Shown in pieces: positions 1-10,700 of a stretch of DNA of 64,000 bases; within the stretch, counting starts at the first letter, position 1, and every line of letters begins with the position of its first letter. The stretch is from Sanderia malayensis (Eukaryota > Cnidaria > Scyphozoa > Semaeostomeae > Pelagiidae). The notes under the pieces were generated by a model that saw nothing but the letters and a program-made list of their open reading frames with translations, made no database searches and was not told where the DNA came from. The position numbers and the translations under genes are program-made. Location of the stretch: assembly GCA_013076295.1 (NCBI GenBank), contig RQOL01000622.1, positions 30,135-94,134 of the forward strand, written 5' to 3'.

Positions 1-17
1 TGCTACATGTACTTAGG

Positions 18-200
18 TTAACGTAGCCATTCATCCGTCACTTCTTCGCTCAAAGAAAAATCGGACATTTCCCACTTACTATTGGTATCAATATCTGTAA
101 CATCGGTAGTCTCCATTGCTTCCTTTGTGCTCACTTCCATATCACCACCATAAGTGGTCTCTGGCTCAGGCAAACAATTCTTACTTGTCAATTTCGACTT
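18..200 (-). CDS. possible acidic C-terminal coding exon
   Basis: An open frame of about 60 codons on the minus strand ends at a TAA at 20-18. It is rich in Glu, Asp, Thr and Ser and finishes with a Ser-Glu-Glu-Val-Thr-Asp-Glu-Trp-Leu-Arg tail, which looks like protein rather than chance sequence. A second short acidic frame (Gly-Glu-Glu-Asp-Glu-Asp-Gly-Asp-Met-Glu) lies just upstream at about 205-300, preceded by an AG that could be an acceptor, and it stops after a Lys/Arg cluster. The two frames share a Gly-Asp-Met-Glu motif, so they may be duplicated acidic segments of one gene or alternative ends. No family recognised. The frame change between them is unexplained. Confidence 0.3.
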   Translation of the reverse strand, partial: KSKLTSKNCLPEPETTYGGDMEVSTKEAMETTDVTDIDTNSKWEMSDFSLSEEVTDEWLR

Positions 201-375
201 TTATTTTCGTTTCGGCATAGGCATATCTGTGGCGGTGTCAGTGATCTCCATATCGCCATCTTCATCTTCCTCTCCAACCGTCTTCTTTTTGCATTTCTGG
301 CCTTATTCAGTGACTAGGGGTCATCACTCGCTTTGCTCGTTCGCCCCAGCCCGCCAAGTAAAAAAAGCTTAATCT

Positions 376-1240
376 GGTTGGCGCACTTCGTGCGCTGCAC
401 TCGCTTCGCTCATGCCCTCTTTCAACCCCACTTATAATCGGTTAGCTCGCTGCGCTCGCTGGTCTATCTATTATCAAAAACATTGACTGATAGGGCGCAC
501 TTCGTGCGCTGCATTCGCTTCGCTCATGCCTCTTTCAACCCCACGTACAATGGGCTAGCTCGCTTGCTCGCCTGTCTATCTATTATCAAGAAACATTGAC
601 TGATAGGGCGCACTTCGTGCGCTGCATTCGCTTCGCTCATGCCTCTTTCAACCCCACGTACAATGGGCTAGCTCGCTTTGCTCGCCTGTCTATCTATTAT
701 CAAGAAACATTGACTGATAGGGCGCACTTCGTGCGCTGCATTCGCTTCGCTCATGCCTCTTTCAACCCCACGTACAATGGGTTAGCTCGCTGCGCTCGCC
801 TGTCTATCTATTATCAAGAAACATTGACTGATAGGGCGCACTTCGTGCGCTGCATTCGCTTCGCTCATGCCTCTTTCAACCCCACGTACAATGGGTTAGC
901 TCGCTGCGCTCGCCTGTCTATCTATTATCAAGAAACATTGACTGATAGGGCGCACTTCGTGCGCTGCATTCGCTTCGCTCATGCCTCTTTCAACCCCACG
1001 TACCATGGGTTAGCTCGCTGCGCTCGCCTGTTTATCTATTATCAAGAAACATTGACTGATATGGTGCACTTCGTGCGCTGCATTCGCTTCGCTCATGCCT
1101 CTTTCAACCCCACGTACAATGGGTTAGCTCGCTATGCTCGCCTCTGTGGTTGGCGCACTTCGTGCACTGCATTCGCTTACGCTCATGTCTCTGCCTACTC
1201 CTCTTGCAACAGTTTGGCTCGCTTCGCTCGCCTGATAACC
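376..1240. repeat. 114-bp GC-rich tandem repeat (about 7.5 units)
   Basis: The segment beginning TGATAGGGCGCAC recurs at 488, 601, 715, 829, 943 and 1057, giving a 113-114 bp period. The units are almost identical from about 480 to 1140, with diverged copies at both edges. Each unit carries a 6-bp-stem hairpin (GCGCAC-TTC-GTGCGC), a CGCTTCGCTC block, an AACCCCACGTACAATGGG block, a GCTCGCTGCGCTCGCC block and an AT-rich TCTATTATCAAGAAAC block. Because 114 is divisible by 3, one frame stays open for 290 codons (596-1468); I treat this as a by-product. The same repeat occurs inverted at 40436-40737 and as a fragment near 63515. Confidence 0.95.
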
Positions 1241-1985
1241 CCGAAATTTGTTTATGAAAACTTTGGGCTTGTTTACATTAGGCCTAAGCGTCGGAAGCAT
1301 GCCAAAGCAACAATGGCGGTCGCCTACTACCTAAACTACAACTATCTCACTCAAAAAAAAAAACAAAGCTATCACCTGTGTTCTCAATTGTTTCCTGTAA
1401 TTTTTGAGAGGTCTCTCAAACAATTAGCAAGTCTTTACAAAGATAATTCAGGTCGTAAAACACTTTGAAAGGCGCCCAGCTATCCTTTGTGTGCAAAACA
1501 AAAACACGTGTCTTCCCCAAAAGTACCTGCTGTTCAACCCGAGGGCAAATTTGCATGATAACGAAATACGCGTGACAGTTCACGTGACGTCGCAAAAGAG
1601 CCAATCAAATTGCAGGAAAAAGCGAAACGGGTCACGTGAAGAGCGAATACTTTGTTCAAAAATGGAGTCGGGGACGCGAATTTGGAAGTTTCGCCAGCGT
1701 AACCGTCGTTTTTTCGTGATAGCACAATTAGTGGAGTAATTAATAGAATAACTCAAAAATTCTTTTAAAATAGGCTTCCAAAAATAGATAACTTTTGCCT
1801 ACTCCAGAAACGGAGACTTTCCGTGCAAGTCTCAACCTTTTGCGACACCATTGAAAAAAGCCTTATTGATCACCAAATCGCCGTTTCGTCCCATTGTTTT
1901 TGGGCGTTCGACCTATTGTTTCGGGTCGAATCTATTGTTTTAGGCAGAGTTTCGCCACCGTCACGTGACTCCGTAGAGTATATAT
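1241..1985. other. no gene seen; cluster of CACGTG palindromes
   Basis: No convincing coding sequence. CACGTG occurs at 1505-1510 and within TCACGTGA at 1580-1587, 1632-1639 and 1961-1968. The stretch also has more CpG than its surroundings. CACGTG is the E-box core bound by bHLH-zip factors; a promoter role here is only a possibility. Confidence 0.4.
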
Positions 1986-1986
1986 A

Positions 1987-2592
1987 TTAGATGCATAATT
2001 TAATGACACGCCTGATGGCCTGTTTAACCGGATCAGGGTCAGGTGAAACGGATAAGGAAGACTTTGACTTCATTTCCTCATAAAGGCGAATTCTTGTTTC
2101 TATGTATTTTTCATTATCTTTATCATTACATATAACAGTTCTAATGAGTTCTTTCAAGTTCGCGACGTCATCTGACTTTAGATTTGAATCCTGGCCAAAG
2201 TATTCCAAAAGTTTGTACTTCCAAAAGACTTTTACCTTCCCAGCCTTGAAAAAGTAAAATGTGGTATCGAATCCAGTTATTGCGTGCATTGCAGGTAGGG
2301 CTTGACAAATATCAGGCCCTAAGAATTCACAAATAACACCTATGTCTGTGTATTTTTCTTGGTTGTATGGTTGTGAAAGCCATTTCTTTCCTGGAGAGCA
2401 GATTGAGTAAGTCCACACAAGCAGAACCAAAACATCTGTGTCTTTGGAGACAATTACTACATAACTTTCTTCAAGAGATGCATGCAAAGCCAAATAAGTG
2501 TTGGCTTCTTTGTGGTTACACATGTACGTGAGTTTCAATCCATTGTGCTGAACTTTGAGCGTTTTGGAGCCACCAGATGAATTTGAAGCCAT
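1987..2592 (-). pseudogene. PIN/FEN-like nuclease family protein, truncated
   Basis: A 201-codon frame on the minus strand. After a short Ser/Gly-rich start (Met-Ala-Ser-Asn-Ser-Ser-Gly-Gly) it has CNHKEANTYLALHA (about residues 25-38), IVSKDTDVLVLLVW (about 47-60) and ALPAMHAITGFDTT (about 98-111). From memory, this order is that of a repeated family of transposon-associated proteins in invertebrates with a PIN/FEN-like Asp-rich core, where the motifs read H-E-E-A-D-T-R, S-x-D-T-D-V and H-x-x-T-G-C-D-T-T. Two usual residues differ: EAN for EAD, and GFDT for GCDT. The N-terminal half expected for the family is missing, and the start lies in one arm of an inverted duplication (2561-2787). A related, more damaged copy sits at 31112-32050. 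Likely non-functional. Confidence 0.5.
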
Positions 2593-2787
2593 GTTTGGTT
2601 GAAATGATTAATTATATATATCAGCAGAAAAGTGTCAAAGCTGGGACAAGAAGAGATCAGGGGAAACCTGCCCGGCATCCAAGCTGGAGGGTTTTGACCA
2701 ACAAAACCCATGACACTTTTCTGCTGATATGTATCATTAATCATTCCAACCAAATATGGCTTCAAATTCATCTGGTGGCTCCAAAAC
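2561..2787. repeat. inverted duplication, about 77-bp arms
   Basis: Arms 2561-2636 and 2711-2787 are near-identical reverse complements separated by about 74 bp. Each arm contains an outward-facing ATG followed by codons for Ala-Ser-Asn-Ser-Ser-Gly-Gly-Ser-Lys-Thr. The minus-strand copy opens the PIN-like frame; the plus-strand copy reads on only briefly to a stop. The two arms differ at a few positions (for example GTTTGGTTGAAATGATTAAT against the mirrored GTTGGAATGATTAATGAT), so the duplication is not brand new. Confidence 0.85.
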
Positions 2788-2989
2788 TCAGAGAAATTTC
2801 CTGTCTAGAGGGTCCAAATAATCATTGCCATATTCATGACTCCAGAAAGCTCTCTAATTTCAGTTAATTGTTCAGGGGACAGTGGTTTACCTGAAAGTGA
2901 GAAAGAAAAATGAGGGGGTTTGTCTTATTCCTATTCTACTCTCAGGTCTAGAATAGATGATTTGGGATATATGGGGAGTCATTTTAAAT

Positions 2990-4290
2990 GAACAACAATT
3001 GATGGTACAATTTACTTGCCACGATCTGCAGCACCATAACTTTCTGGAAAAGCACATAAGTGTTGTGGAATGCCTTTTCGCAATTGGGCATCTTTTTGTC
3101 TGCGAAATCTGTGAGAACTCCAAGAGGTGAAAAATAACTCCATTTCCATCTGTATCACAAGGACAATATGTGGATTCCTAATTACATTTTTGCCAAAATT
3201 ATAATCAGTAAAGGTTTGAAATTTGTAAAAGTTTGACTTTTTAAAATGACATTTGGACAGAAACTTGTCCATACAAATATTTTGCAGTCTAACCTCTCAT
3301 AAACTTAAAATCTGTGTTTTCCCATAACTTTTGCAAAAAAGTATGTATAATTACAAAAATGGTTTCTGACTAAAACTTGTTTCCAGAATCAAATTCACGA
3401 ATAAAAAATTCACTATCTGAAATTTCCATAATGCCAGTTTCCGCTCGAAAAGATGGATTGCTGCTTTAAATCGGTATTGACATGCCGGTTTGTAGCATCA
3501 GTTGAATCATAAAGACCTTGCTGCAGAAGTCTCCTTAACTGCCTTTTGAAAAATTTCTGCAATTTCAAATGGAGTTGACGCCACCATCTCTCTATCCGCC
3601 AAACACAATTTTTACAATTTTTTCACAATTTTCACTGGCACTATTATGTGAGTTGAAAGTAATTTTACATTTATTTTTATAAGAAACTGCTTTACCAACT
3701 GCAACAGTCACTGGAACAAATAAGAGCCAGACTATGAAGGGTCAACATGATGGATATTTCTCTTCTAAATACATTACCTTGGGTACTGGTTGCACATTAG
3801 AATTCAAATAACTATGAATATACAGCAAACAAGTATTGTAAACAAATAAAAATAAAGGGCCTAGTTCTACTTTGTTACTTCTTGAAGGACCATAACAGAC
3901 TTCGTTCTCAGGCTTTTCGGTATCACCAACCTGTTCTCGTAGAAATGAATGGATTGCTGCAATAATGCCTGTTTCTTTTACTCTATCAAGTCTCAGGCGG
4001 GTATTCAAAAATTATATCAATAACTTTGCCTTAAAAGCAAAAAAAGTTTTTTCCAAAAAAGCTATAAATCATAAAAATATGCACGGGTTCATACCTTTCT
4101 TTTCCTGTAGATAATTAAAATATCAACGTTCAATTAGATGAGGATTTGAAGTTGAAGTCCAAAGTTTCCGGAACATAATGCATCCACGAAAAACATCTGG
4201 GCAATCATAAACTGCCAAAGGAAAAGTATTCCTCATAAAATCCATTAATTTGTCATGCACGTTGGCAGAAAATGTGAGATTTGGGCCCTG
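2990..4290 (-). pseudogene. DDE integrase-core gene (IERWW type), broken
   Basis: Minus-strand pieces in three frames follow the order of the transposon integrase-core family. 4290-4128 has HDKLMDF, FPLAVYDC and SNPHLIE (the first-Asp region). 4008-3900 has RLDRVKETGIIAAIHSFL and CYGPSRSN (second Asp within LDR). About 3600-3430 has RIERWWRQLH with FFKRQL (catalytic Glu). About 3190-2990 has SWSSHRFRRQKDAQL, then KGIPQHL, FPESYGA and a possible donor. The first Asp motif, normally D-G-x-D-K-L, reads N-V-H-D-K-L here, and stops and frame changes separate the blocks. Some gaps may be introns, but no consistent GT-AG set could be assembled. It lies 400 bp upstream of the PIN-like frame on the same strand, so both may belong to one dead element. 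Confidence 0.55.
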
Positions 4291-4319
4291 AAAAATTAAA
4301 TAACACAAATAATTTAGTT

Positions 4320-4739
4320 AGTACGTTGATTGTTTAAATTAAACTAATTAACCCTTTTTAACCTTAGTAAGTTGATCGCTTAAATGCTAAGATGTGTACC
4401 CAGTCTGCATGTTGTCAAGTGCACGCACATGCACACCGATTTTGATTTTGAGCTCCATGTGTGGGATATGACGTTTTTACGTCGCAATGTTTTTTGTATT
4501 TGATCTAATAGTCATAGCAGAATGTCGTGGTCACATGAGCCGTTGCTCATTACCCCGTCTAAGTGGGAGGAACATTAGCCTTTGTGTCGACTTTAGAGAT
4601 GACTAGTTAGAAACGCTCGAAATGATAGGATGTTAAACATGTTTAATATAAGTTTGAGATATGTGACATGAGAGAAGACACGCTTCCACATAAATACGCC
4701 TAAGTTCATGTCTTTGTCTAAAAGCTAGATCTGAAGGGC
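4320..4739. other. intergenic, no gene seen
   Basis: No open frame with recognisable protein character. This stretch directly precedes the Gypsy gag remnant and could hold its 5' LTR or leader, but no LTR pair can be shown because the 3' part of that element is truncated near 29712. Confidence 0.3.
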
Positions 4740-5320
4740 CTGACATTTTGTTGGCAGAGGGTAGTTTTTTATTTTAAAGGCTGCTCTTCTACAGGCCTAT
4801 TATATTACGCGACTTAAAGTCTGAAACAGTTTGGACTGGAAAAGTTTTGCTCAAGATTGAAAAGGGTGAGCTCTCAGAGATGGCCGAGGAGCTACAGTTG
4901 TCAATCGAAAACCAACTCTGTGGTGCAAGAAATTGTTGATGCTGTGATAAATGCTATTTCACCTCAACTCCATTTAAGATCATATTTGGAGGGCATGAAA
5001 AATCTGAGTTTGAAAGAATTGTGACAAATTTTGCGCAATCACTATTGCGAAAAGTCTGCCAGATAGGCATACCAACAATTAACCAACGTGGTACAGGAGC
5101 CTAATGAAACCAAAGTTTTGATACGCATTTTGCGTTTGGTGCAAGCAAAGAAAATTCAAACAGGGAAACCAGGGGCGGCTGCATCAGAGGGACAGGGTGT
5201 AGCTGAAAACGAAAAGTCCCATTTAAAGTCTTGTGGATATTGTGGCAACAAAGAAAACAGTGAATTTGAATACATGCTTTGCAGTCGATGTAGAGTTGTA
5301 TATTATTGTAGGTCTACTTG
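4740..5320 (+). mobile_element. Gypsy-type retrotransposon, 5' part (gag with MYND finger)
   Basis: From about 4930 the plus strand reads, with two stops, through gag-like segments such as LRSYLEGMKNLSLKEL and QQLTNVVQEPNET, followed by an open frame from 5088. At about 5230-5320 it has zinc-ligand spacing C-x2-C-x11-C-x2-C-x4-C-x3-C, the first part of a MYND finger (…CSRC…VYYC…). The finger stops mid-domain at 5320, where a LINE begins, and resumes exactly at 27638 with the remaining C-x7-H-x3-C ligands. An ATG lies at about 4880. A MYND finger in place of a CCHC knuckle is unusual for gag. The element is interrupted and degenerate. Confidence 0.7.
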
Positions 5321-6415
5321 TATTGTAGAAACAGATGCCGAGTTGATTACTGATATCAAAGAATTGAGAAATGGAAAGAAAAGACCAGATTCAGATTCCA
5401 TTTTAACCCTCTTACGAAAGAAAAATGTCGAAACAAGTCAAAATGAAGTCGAAGAAATCCTCTCGCAGCTGATACAAAGTGGTGCTACAGAAAATCGCGG
5501 AAAACACGGAGAGAATTCATACTTCATCTTGCAAGAGAAAAAGGACGATTTCAAGACATTTATATCAATTTCCGAATTCAAAATGATGAGAGCACAGTTT
5601 GAAGACCTGAAAAACTCGGTTGAGGCAATATTTGGTAAACAAGGAGTCCCACAGACTGCACCCAAAGTGAATCGGAAAAATGACCTAAAAGGGGAAATTT
5701 TGCTGTGGGAAAAAAACGAGAGCTTACGGATTCAGTTAAGGCAAAAAGAACTGGTAATTCAAAGTATGAACTGCTTAGATACACAATTTTCTTCCTTTCC
5801 GGCAGTTGCAAAAAGCCCACGCCCTGGACAAGATAAAGATGGATTTTCCCTTGTAAACAAGAAGCACTGGATACGAAGCAACAACAATACGACCAGAACA
5901 ACAAAAGATATAGAATCCCAAAGATGGAATAGATTTAGTCCATTGTCAACAGAGATAATTGAGCAAGAAACAGTCATGGAAAACAATAATAATTACTTCA
6001 ATAATGCATCAACTGGAGTCAAAATCAAGAGAATGGAACAACAACAAAGAAAGAAAGTAAATCCTAATTAATGCACTTCGCAGAACAGCAATACTGAAGC
6101 TAAAGAAAATACACAACGGAATACCATCGAAATAATAGGAGATTCTATTTTGAAAGAAATAAAAGGGTTCAAAATGAGTGAAGCCACAGGAGAAAGAGTA
6201 TTCATAAAGAGCTTCTCGGGTGCAACCACTGATTGTATGAACAGTCACGCAGTACCAACAATAAAGAGAAATCCCAAGGCTGTTATTCTACATTGTGGCA
6301 CATATGACATACGCAGCAATATGACTCCAGGCAACATCGCAGAAGAGATAATAGATTTGGCAACAGAAATAAGAACAAAGGAGAACAATGTTTACGTATC
6401 TGGCCTTGTTCAGCG
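5321..6415 (+). mobile_element. LINE (plus strand), fragment 1: ORF1 with esterase domain
   Basis: Directly after the TACTTG target copy (5315-5320) an open frame reads ELITDIKELRNGKKRPDSDS and goes on to 6071, then continues after one stop. At about 6133-6180 it has IIGDSILKEIKGF and at about 6290-6310 HCGTYDIRS, ending in VSGLVQRG at about 6417. GDS plus HxGTND are blocks I and III of SGNH esterases, a domain known in ORF1 of CR1/L2-type LINEs; here the Asn of GTND is Tyr. The C-terminal half of ORF1 is missing at this break. Fragments 2-4 (11290-11383, 15661-16268, 25055-27632) continue the same LINE in the same direction, ending in an (AAT)n tail and the second TACTTG copy. Confidence 0.75.
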
Positions 6416-7151
6416 AGGTCCTATGGCAAGCGGATGTCACCATAATCAGATAAACCCACTTTTTCTCAGATAAAGTGGGTTTATCTGGAGAAAAACCCAC
6501 TTTTTCTGCAATAAGTCACGTTTTCTGCAGATAAACCCACTTTTTCTGAAAAACCCACTTTATCTAACAGAAAAAGTGGGTTTTTCTGATAAACTGGGTT
6601 TTTCTGCAGAAAAAGTGGGTTTCTCTCAGATAAAGTGGGTTTTTCTCAGATAAAGTGGGTTTCTCTCAGATAAAGTAGGTTTTTCTGCAGAAAAAGTTAA
6701 AGTCTCTCAGTTAAAATCTCTCAATTAAAGTGTCACGCCAAGGTTAGGTATCTGGGGTGCCTCCGGAAGATGGTACATTTTTATTGCCAGGACTTTTGGC
6801 CGAGGGCCACGTGGACCTTTCCTCTTCGCGGTATTCTTTCGTTGAAGCTGCATGTGTCTCCTCAGGGCTTCGACGTTAAAGATGGCATCTCCAAGTAAAT
6901 CCTCAAAATTGTCTGTAAATCTTTCAGGGTTAGTATCCATTTTTGAAATTGAAAGGTGAAACATTCGAACAGTCGCACGTGGACAATCTTCCATCACACC
7001 CACGTAACTTATGACGCAGGCAGCAACAATGGGCAATTTGAAAACCCCACTTGTGGGTTTTTCAAAGTGGGTTTTTCTTCAGATAAACCCACTTTATCTG
7101 AGAAAAAGTGGGTTTATCTGATTATGGTGACATCCGCTTGCCATAAGGTCC
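6416..7151. mobile_element. 724-bp TIR element with 6-bp target duplication (MITE-like)
   Basis: Terminal inverted repeats of about 66 bp (6422-6487 and 7079-7145) start TATGGCAAGCGGATGTCACC and are nearly perfect. AGGTCC is present directly outside both ends (6416-6421, 7146-7151), a plausible target-site duplication. Each TIR contains a 16-bp-arm hairpin built from CAGATAAACCCACTTT and its complement. Inside, 6489-6720 and 7040-7080 are packed with copies of a TCAGATAAAGTGGGTTT / CAGAAAAAGTGGGTTT motif in both orientations. A minus-strand frame (7036-6725, about 100 codons) is basic and open, but I do not recognise it and it need not be a transposase. Most likely a non-autonomous element. 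Confidence 0.8.
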
Positions 7152-7733
7152 AGTCTGCATTCTGCAATTTTCATTCGCCGCAGATTCTCGCCAAAATTTT
7201 TGTAAGAAAATACTGCTCGCCAGACCATCTTTTTCCAAGATTTTTTTGCCTACCAAAAAGGTGTGTCACCCATACGGACCGTTCGTTTGTCAATCAACGG
7301 GTTTAAAAGTCGATAACCCAGGGACTTTGGCACCAGTCTTCTGCATTTTATTCTGCAATGTTCACTCACCACATCACATTGGGCAGTTCAGTCAGGGTAA
7401 AATCTCATCGTTGAAGTTACCCCTCCAAAACTTTAGCTCAACTATTTAGATATTCTAAAATAGTTGGCTTTTGATTTCAGAATTATGAAAATCAATCATG
7501 AAACATTTATTTGTCTTGTTATGAAATCTTTTAAGACAAAATTTACAACAGGAACAAAGTAGCTATATAAAATGGAATACGGTATCAGAATTGAAACTTT
7601 CAAGTAAAACATTAGCTCCAGCAACAAAAGGATCACGGAAATTACAATTTCTCAACTTAACATTTTATTTTAACAATATAACTTGACAATTTAACATCGG
7701 GTTAGTCTTTTTGATATTCTTTATTGAATAATC
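7152..7733. other. unassigned sequence between two elements
   Basis: No gene recognised. Two diverged direct copies of a CCAGTCTGCATTCTGCAATTTTC-like stretch (about 7150 and 7333) suggest internal duplication. The right half (7440-7733) is AT-rich and precedes the stop of the minus-strand transposase gene, so it may be that element's 3' end. Confidence 0.3.
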
Positions 7734-10700
7734 TTATTGCAGAAAATGCAATCCAGTGTTACTTGCTTTGATTTTCTTCAATACTTTGCTTAGTTTTGCT
7801 TGCTTGTTGCAAATGATCAAATTTCGGTGTTTCCTCAGGCCATCTCCTTGTAGATACATTCTAGAAACCTCCTTGACCATACGATCTGCTTGGAGAACAT
7901 TTGGTAGACACCAATATAACTTTGTGCGTAAAGACAAGGTGTCATTTGTCTGCCCACCAAATTTCTTTTGACTTTCCATGACTGAGTAATACGATTCTAC
8001 AATTGATTCACGTCCGCCTTTCCCCATACCTATATCAAAAAGTAGGCAAAACTCTTTCCCCAAGACATGTTGAGATTCTTCTTCAGTGTAAATCATCTTT
8101 ATTATTGCTTCTTCATTTACAGTAATAATATATGTCTCATTGAAACCTGAAAACTGAGCTTCGAAATATGTTTTGTGCGATTTGATTTCCTTACACACTT
8201 CCAAATGAGACAGCTTCCCAGCTGAGCTGGGCGATTTTGCAGAGAGCGACTTTTGTTCCCCATTTTCTTCAATGGAAAAACATTTTTTCATTGCCTCATT
8301 GCTCTCCCAAACAAGGTTCTTGAGAAACATTTTATAGTTTCTGTAAATGACATGGCTTAGCCTGCCATCAAGCTGCAAATCACCCTCTTGTATAGCAGCC
8401 TTTATGTGCTTCAGAGAGCATGCATATTCCACAAACCTCCTGAACTCAGGAAGATAATACTCCTCAAGGTCTCCTTCAGAAATTACAGGCCTTCCATTCC
8501 TTCTTTTACCACAAAGCAAGGTTACTATGTTCTCAAAATCAAAGCAAACAAGCTCTCTTGACAACTTGCCAACACAGTTATCAAACCTTGCTTCCATAGA
8601 ACTTATAATGTCATGAATGAATGTCCTTGCATCTTGTTCGCAATCCTCTGGTTCTCTAGCCTCCCAGTTATCATTTCCATCATTGGTAGATACTAGTCTC
8701 CATCCTGTAACAAGCTTTTGGTCTTGGAATGTTTCATGAATAAGAATGTTTTCAACATGAGCAAAAAGGTTTTTCATTGTCTTTGCTGGCTCCAAAATGC
8801 TCTCATCTTCGATTTCTTGCAATATTTTCTTTACTCTTGGAAACCAAACGCACATTTTCCAGCAAGGGCATGACAATGCTTGAACGTCAACCATTAAATT
8901 CATTACCACTTCCATGCAATCAACCACAGCACACAAATCAAGAACAAAGTCCTGGCCCAAAATCTCGTACTCTTTTATTTCTGAGTACCCAAAAGAACAA
9001 AAAGCTTCACCATAGGCAGCAAAACTCTTGATCAAAACTTTAAACTCGTTATATTGAGATGTCCAGAATCTGGTGGAACAGCTTCCTTTTGTAAATTTGA
9101 GGCTGATTTGCTTTTCTTTTGCAAGAGCCATAGCATTGCTTAACATCTTACCTCTATTAAACATTGTATGAATGTTTTTAGCTCGGTTGATGAGCCTCTT
9201 CAAGTATTCCCCAGAACTTCCTACTTTGTTGTCTCTCACGTCCAAAATGGCCAAGTTCATCCAGTGTGACTGGTCCCATATGACTTCTGAATATGTGCTA
9301 TTGCTTGGTTGTTCTAGCTCTGAATGAATAGTTTCGAAAAAACCTGCAGCTTGATACTGTCTATCACAGCATGTTCCAATCCAAGAGCTTGCTAGATCGA
9401 ATTTATTGAAATCAGTATATGCTTCCTTCAAACATTTCACTATCTGTCCTGCGAGTTCTCCAGCTGTACCACCTGTCACTGCACCCTTCTTGTCTCTGTC
9501 TATGGCATAAACCTCAGGAGAATTAACTGGAATGGCGACTCTGACTCCATTGACAATAGGGCATATCATAATAGCATGATTAGTTGCTCTAGCAGGAGTG
9601 CTTTTATCACAGCTAACATAGAAGTGTGGGTTAAAGCCTGTACCCTGCAATGGATTAGATAAAATTTTACCTACTTCAAAGTCCAACCAAACGTTCATGC
9701 ATGCCATGATTTCGTTAAAATGGTTCTTAGAATGACCTATGTCTCCAAGGTCACTGCCTGTTGCTACATGAGAAGCAATGATGTCTTCAAAATGCAATCC
9801 AGCTGCCTTTGTTTTGATAACTTCTAAAGCAATGCGAACTAAGTTTTCTGCAACTTTCTGGCTTCTTGCTTCTCGTTTTTTCATGACAATTTCATGTTGA
9901 AGAGCTTCAAAGTGAATCACAGAATTTGGTCCAGTGCATCCTATGTGCTTCTTTATTGTCGTCTTTATATCATACCACTGCTGGTTACCTCCATTTAACA
10001 AGGCCTCACATTTGGAGTCATCAAGAAGAAGACCAGAAGACAGACTGCCTGAGTACTGCCCTATGCCTCGTAGAGCTTTGCGACTAGCATCCTCGCTTTT
10101 TTTCACCCATGCATGCCTGTCTGCAAGTAAGTTAAAGCATGTTTCACATCGGACAACTGATGGTCCCCCTTCTTTTCCAGGATAAAACCTTATATCCCTT
10201 ACAGAATTGCAAAGCGCTGCTATGTCTTTTATGTCTTTCCAGTTCACCTCGGTATTCAGAATGTTCAAGGGCTGCTGGGGTTTTTGTTCTCGATTGATGC
10301 TACCAATGCTCAGAGATTTGATGTCAAGTGAAAGCTTATCAATTTTCTTATCAAGGCCTCTAAGTTGCATTAAAATTTTTGCACTTGCTTCTTTACTGTT
10401 GTCTTCTAACTCCAAAGGCATTAGTTGGTTTGTTGATTCTGAACCTGATAGTACTGTTCCAGTGCCTGGTAACACTGATTTGGGCTTAGTGATAAGTTTC
10501 TGGGTGGGTTGAGGTGCTTTAACCTTATCATTTTGATTTTCTTCGAGGAAGTACTTTTTCCGTGCTTTATCAAGCTCCCATCCAAGCCCCTCAAAAATCT
10601 GAATATCGACATCTTTCATCGTTGCATTGGGATGATTTCTTGTAATGTGCCTGGCCTTAGCACTAGGGAATCTTGTAGATAAAACAAAAACTTTCGACGA

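Noticed and set aside
596..1468. 290-codon open frame over the 114-bp repeat
   Set aside because: The frame stays open only because the unit length is a multiple of three; no start context, splice signals or protein family.
6725..7036. Ribosomal-protein-L1-like resemblance of the minus-strand frame
   Set aside because: Only a vague match in basic residues and spacing; no diagnostic motif, so no function assigned.
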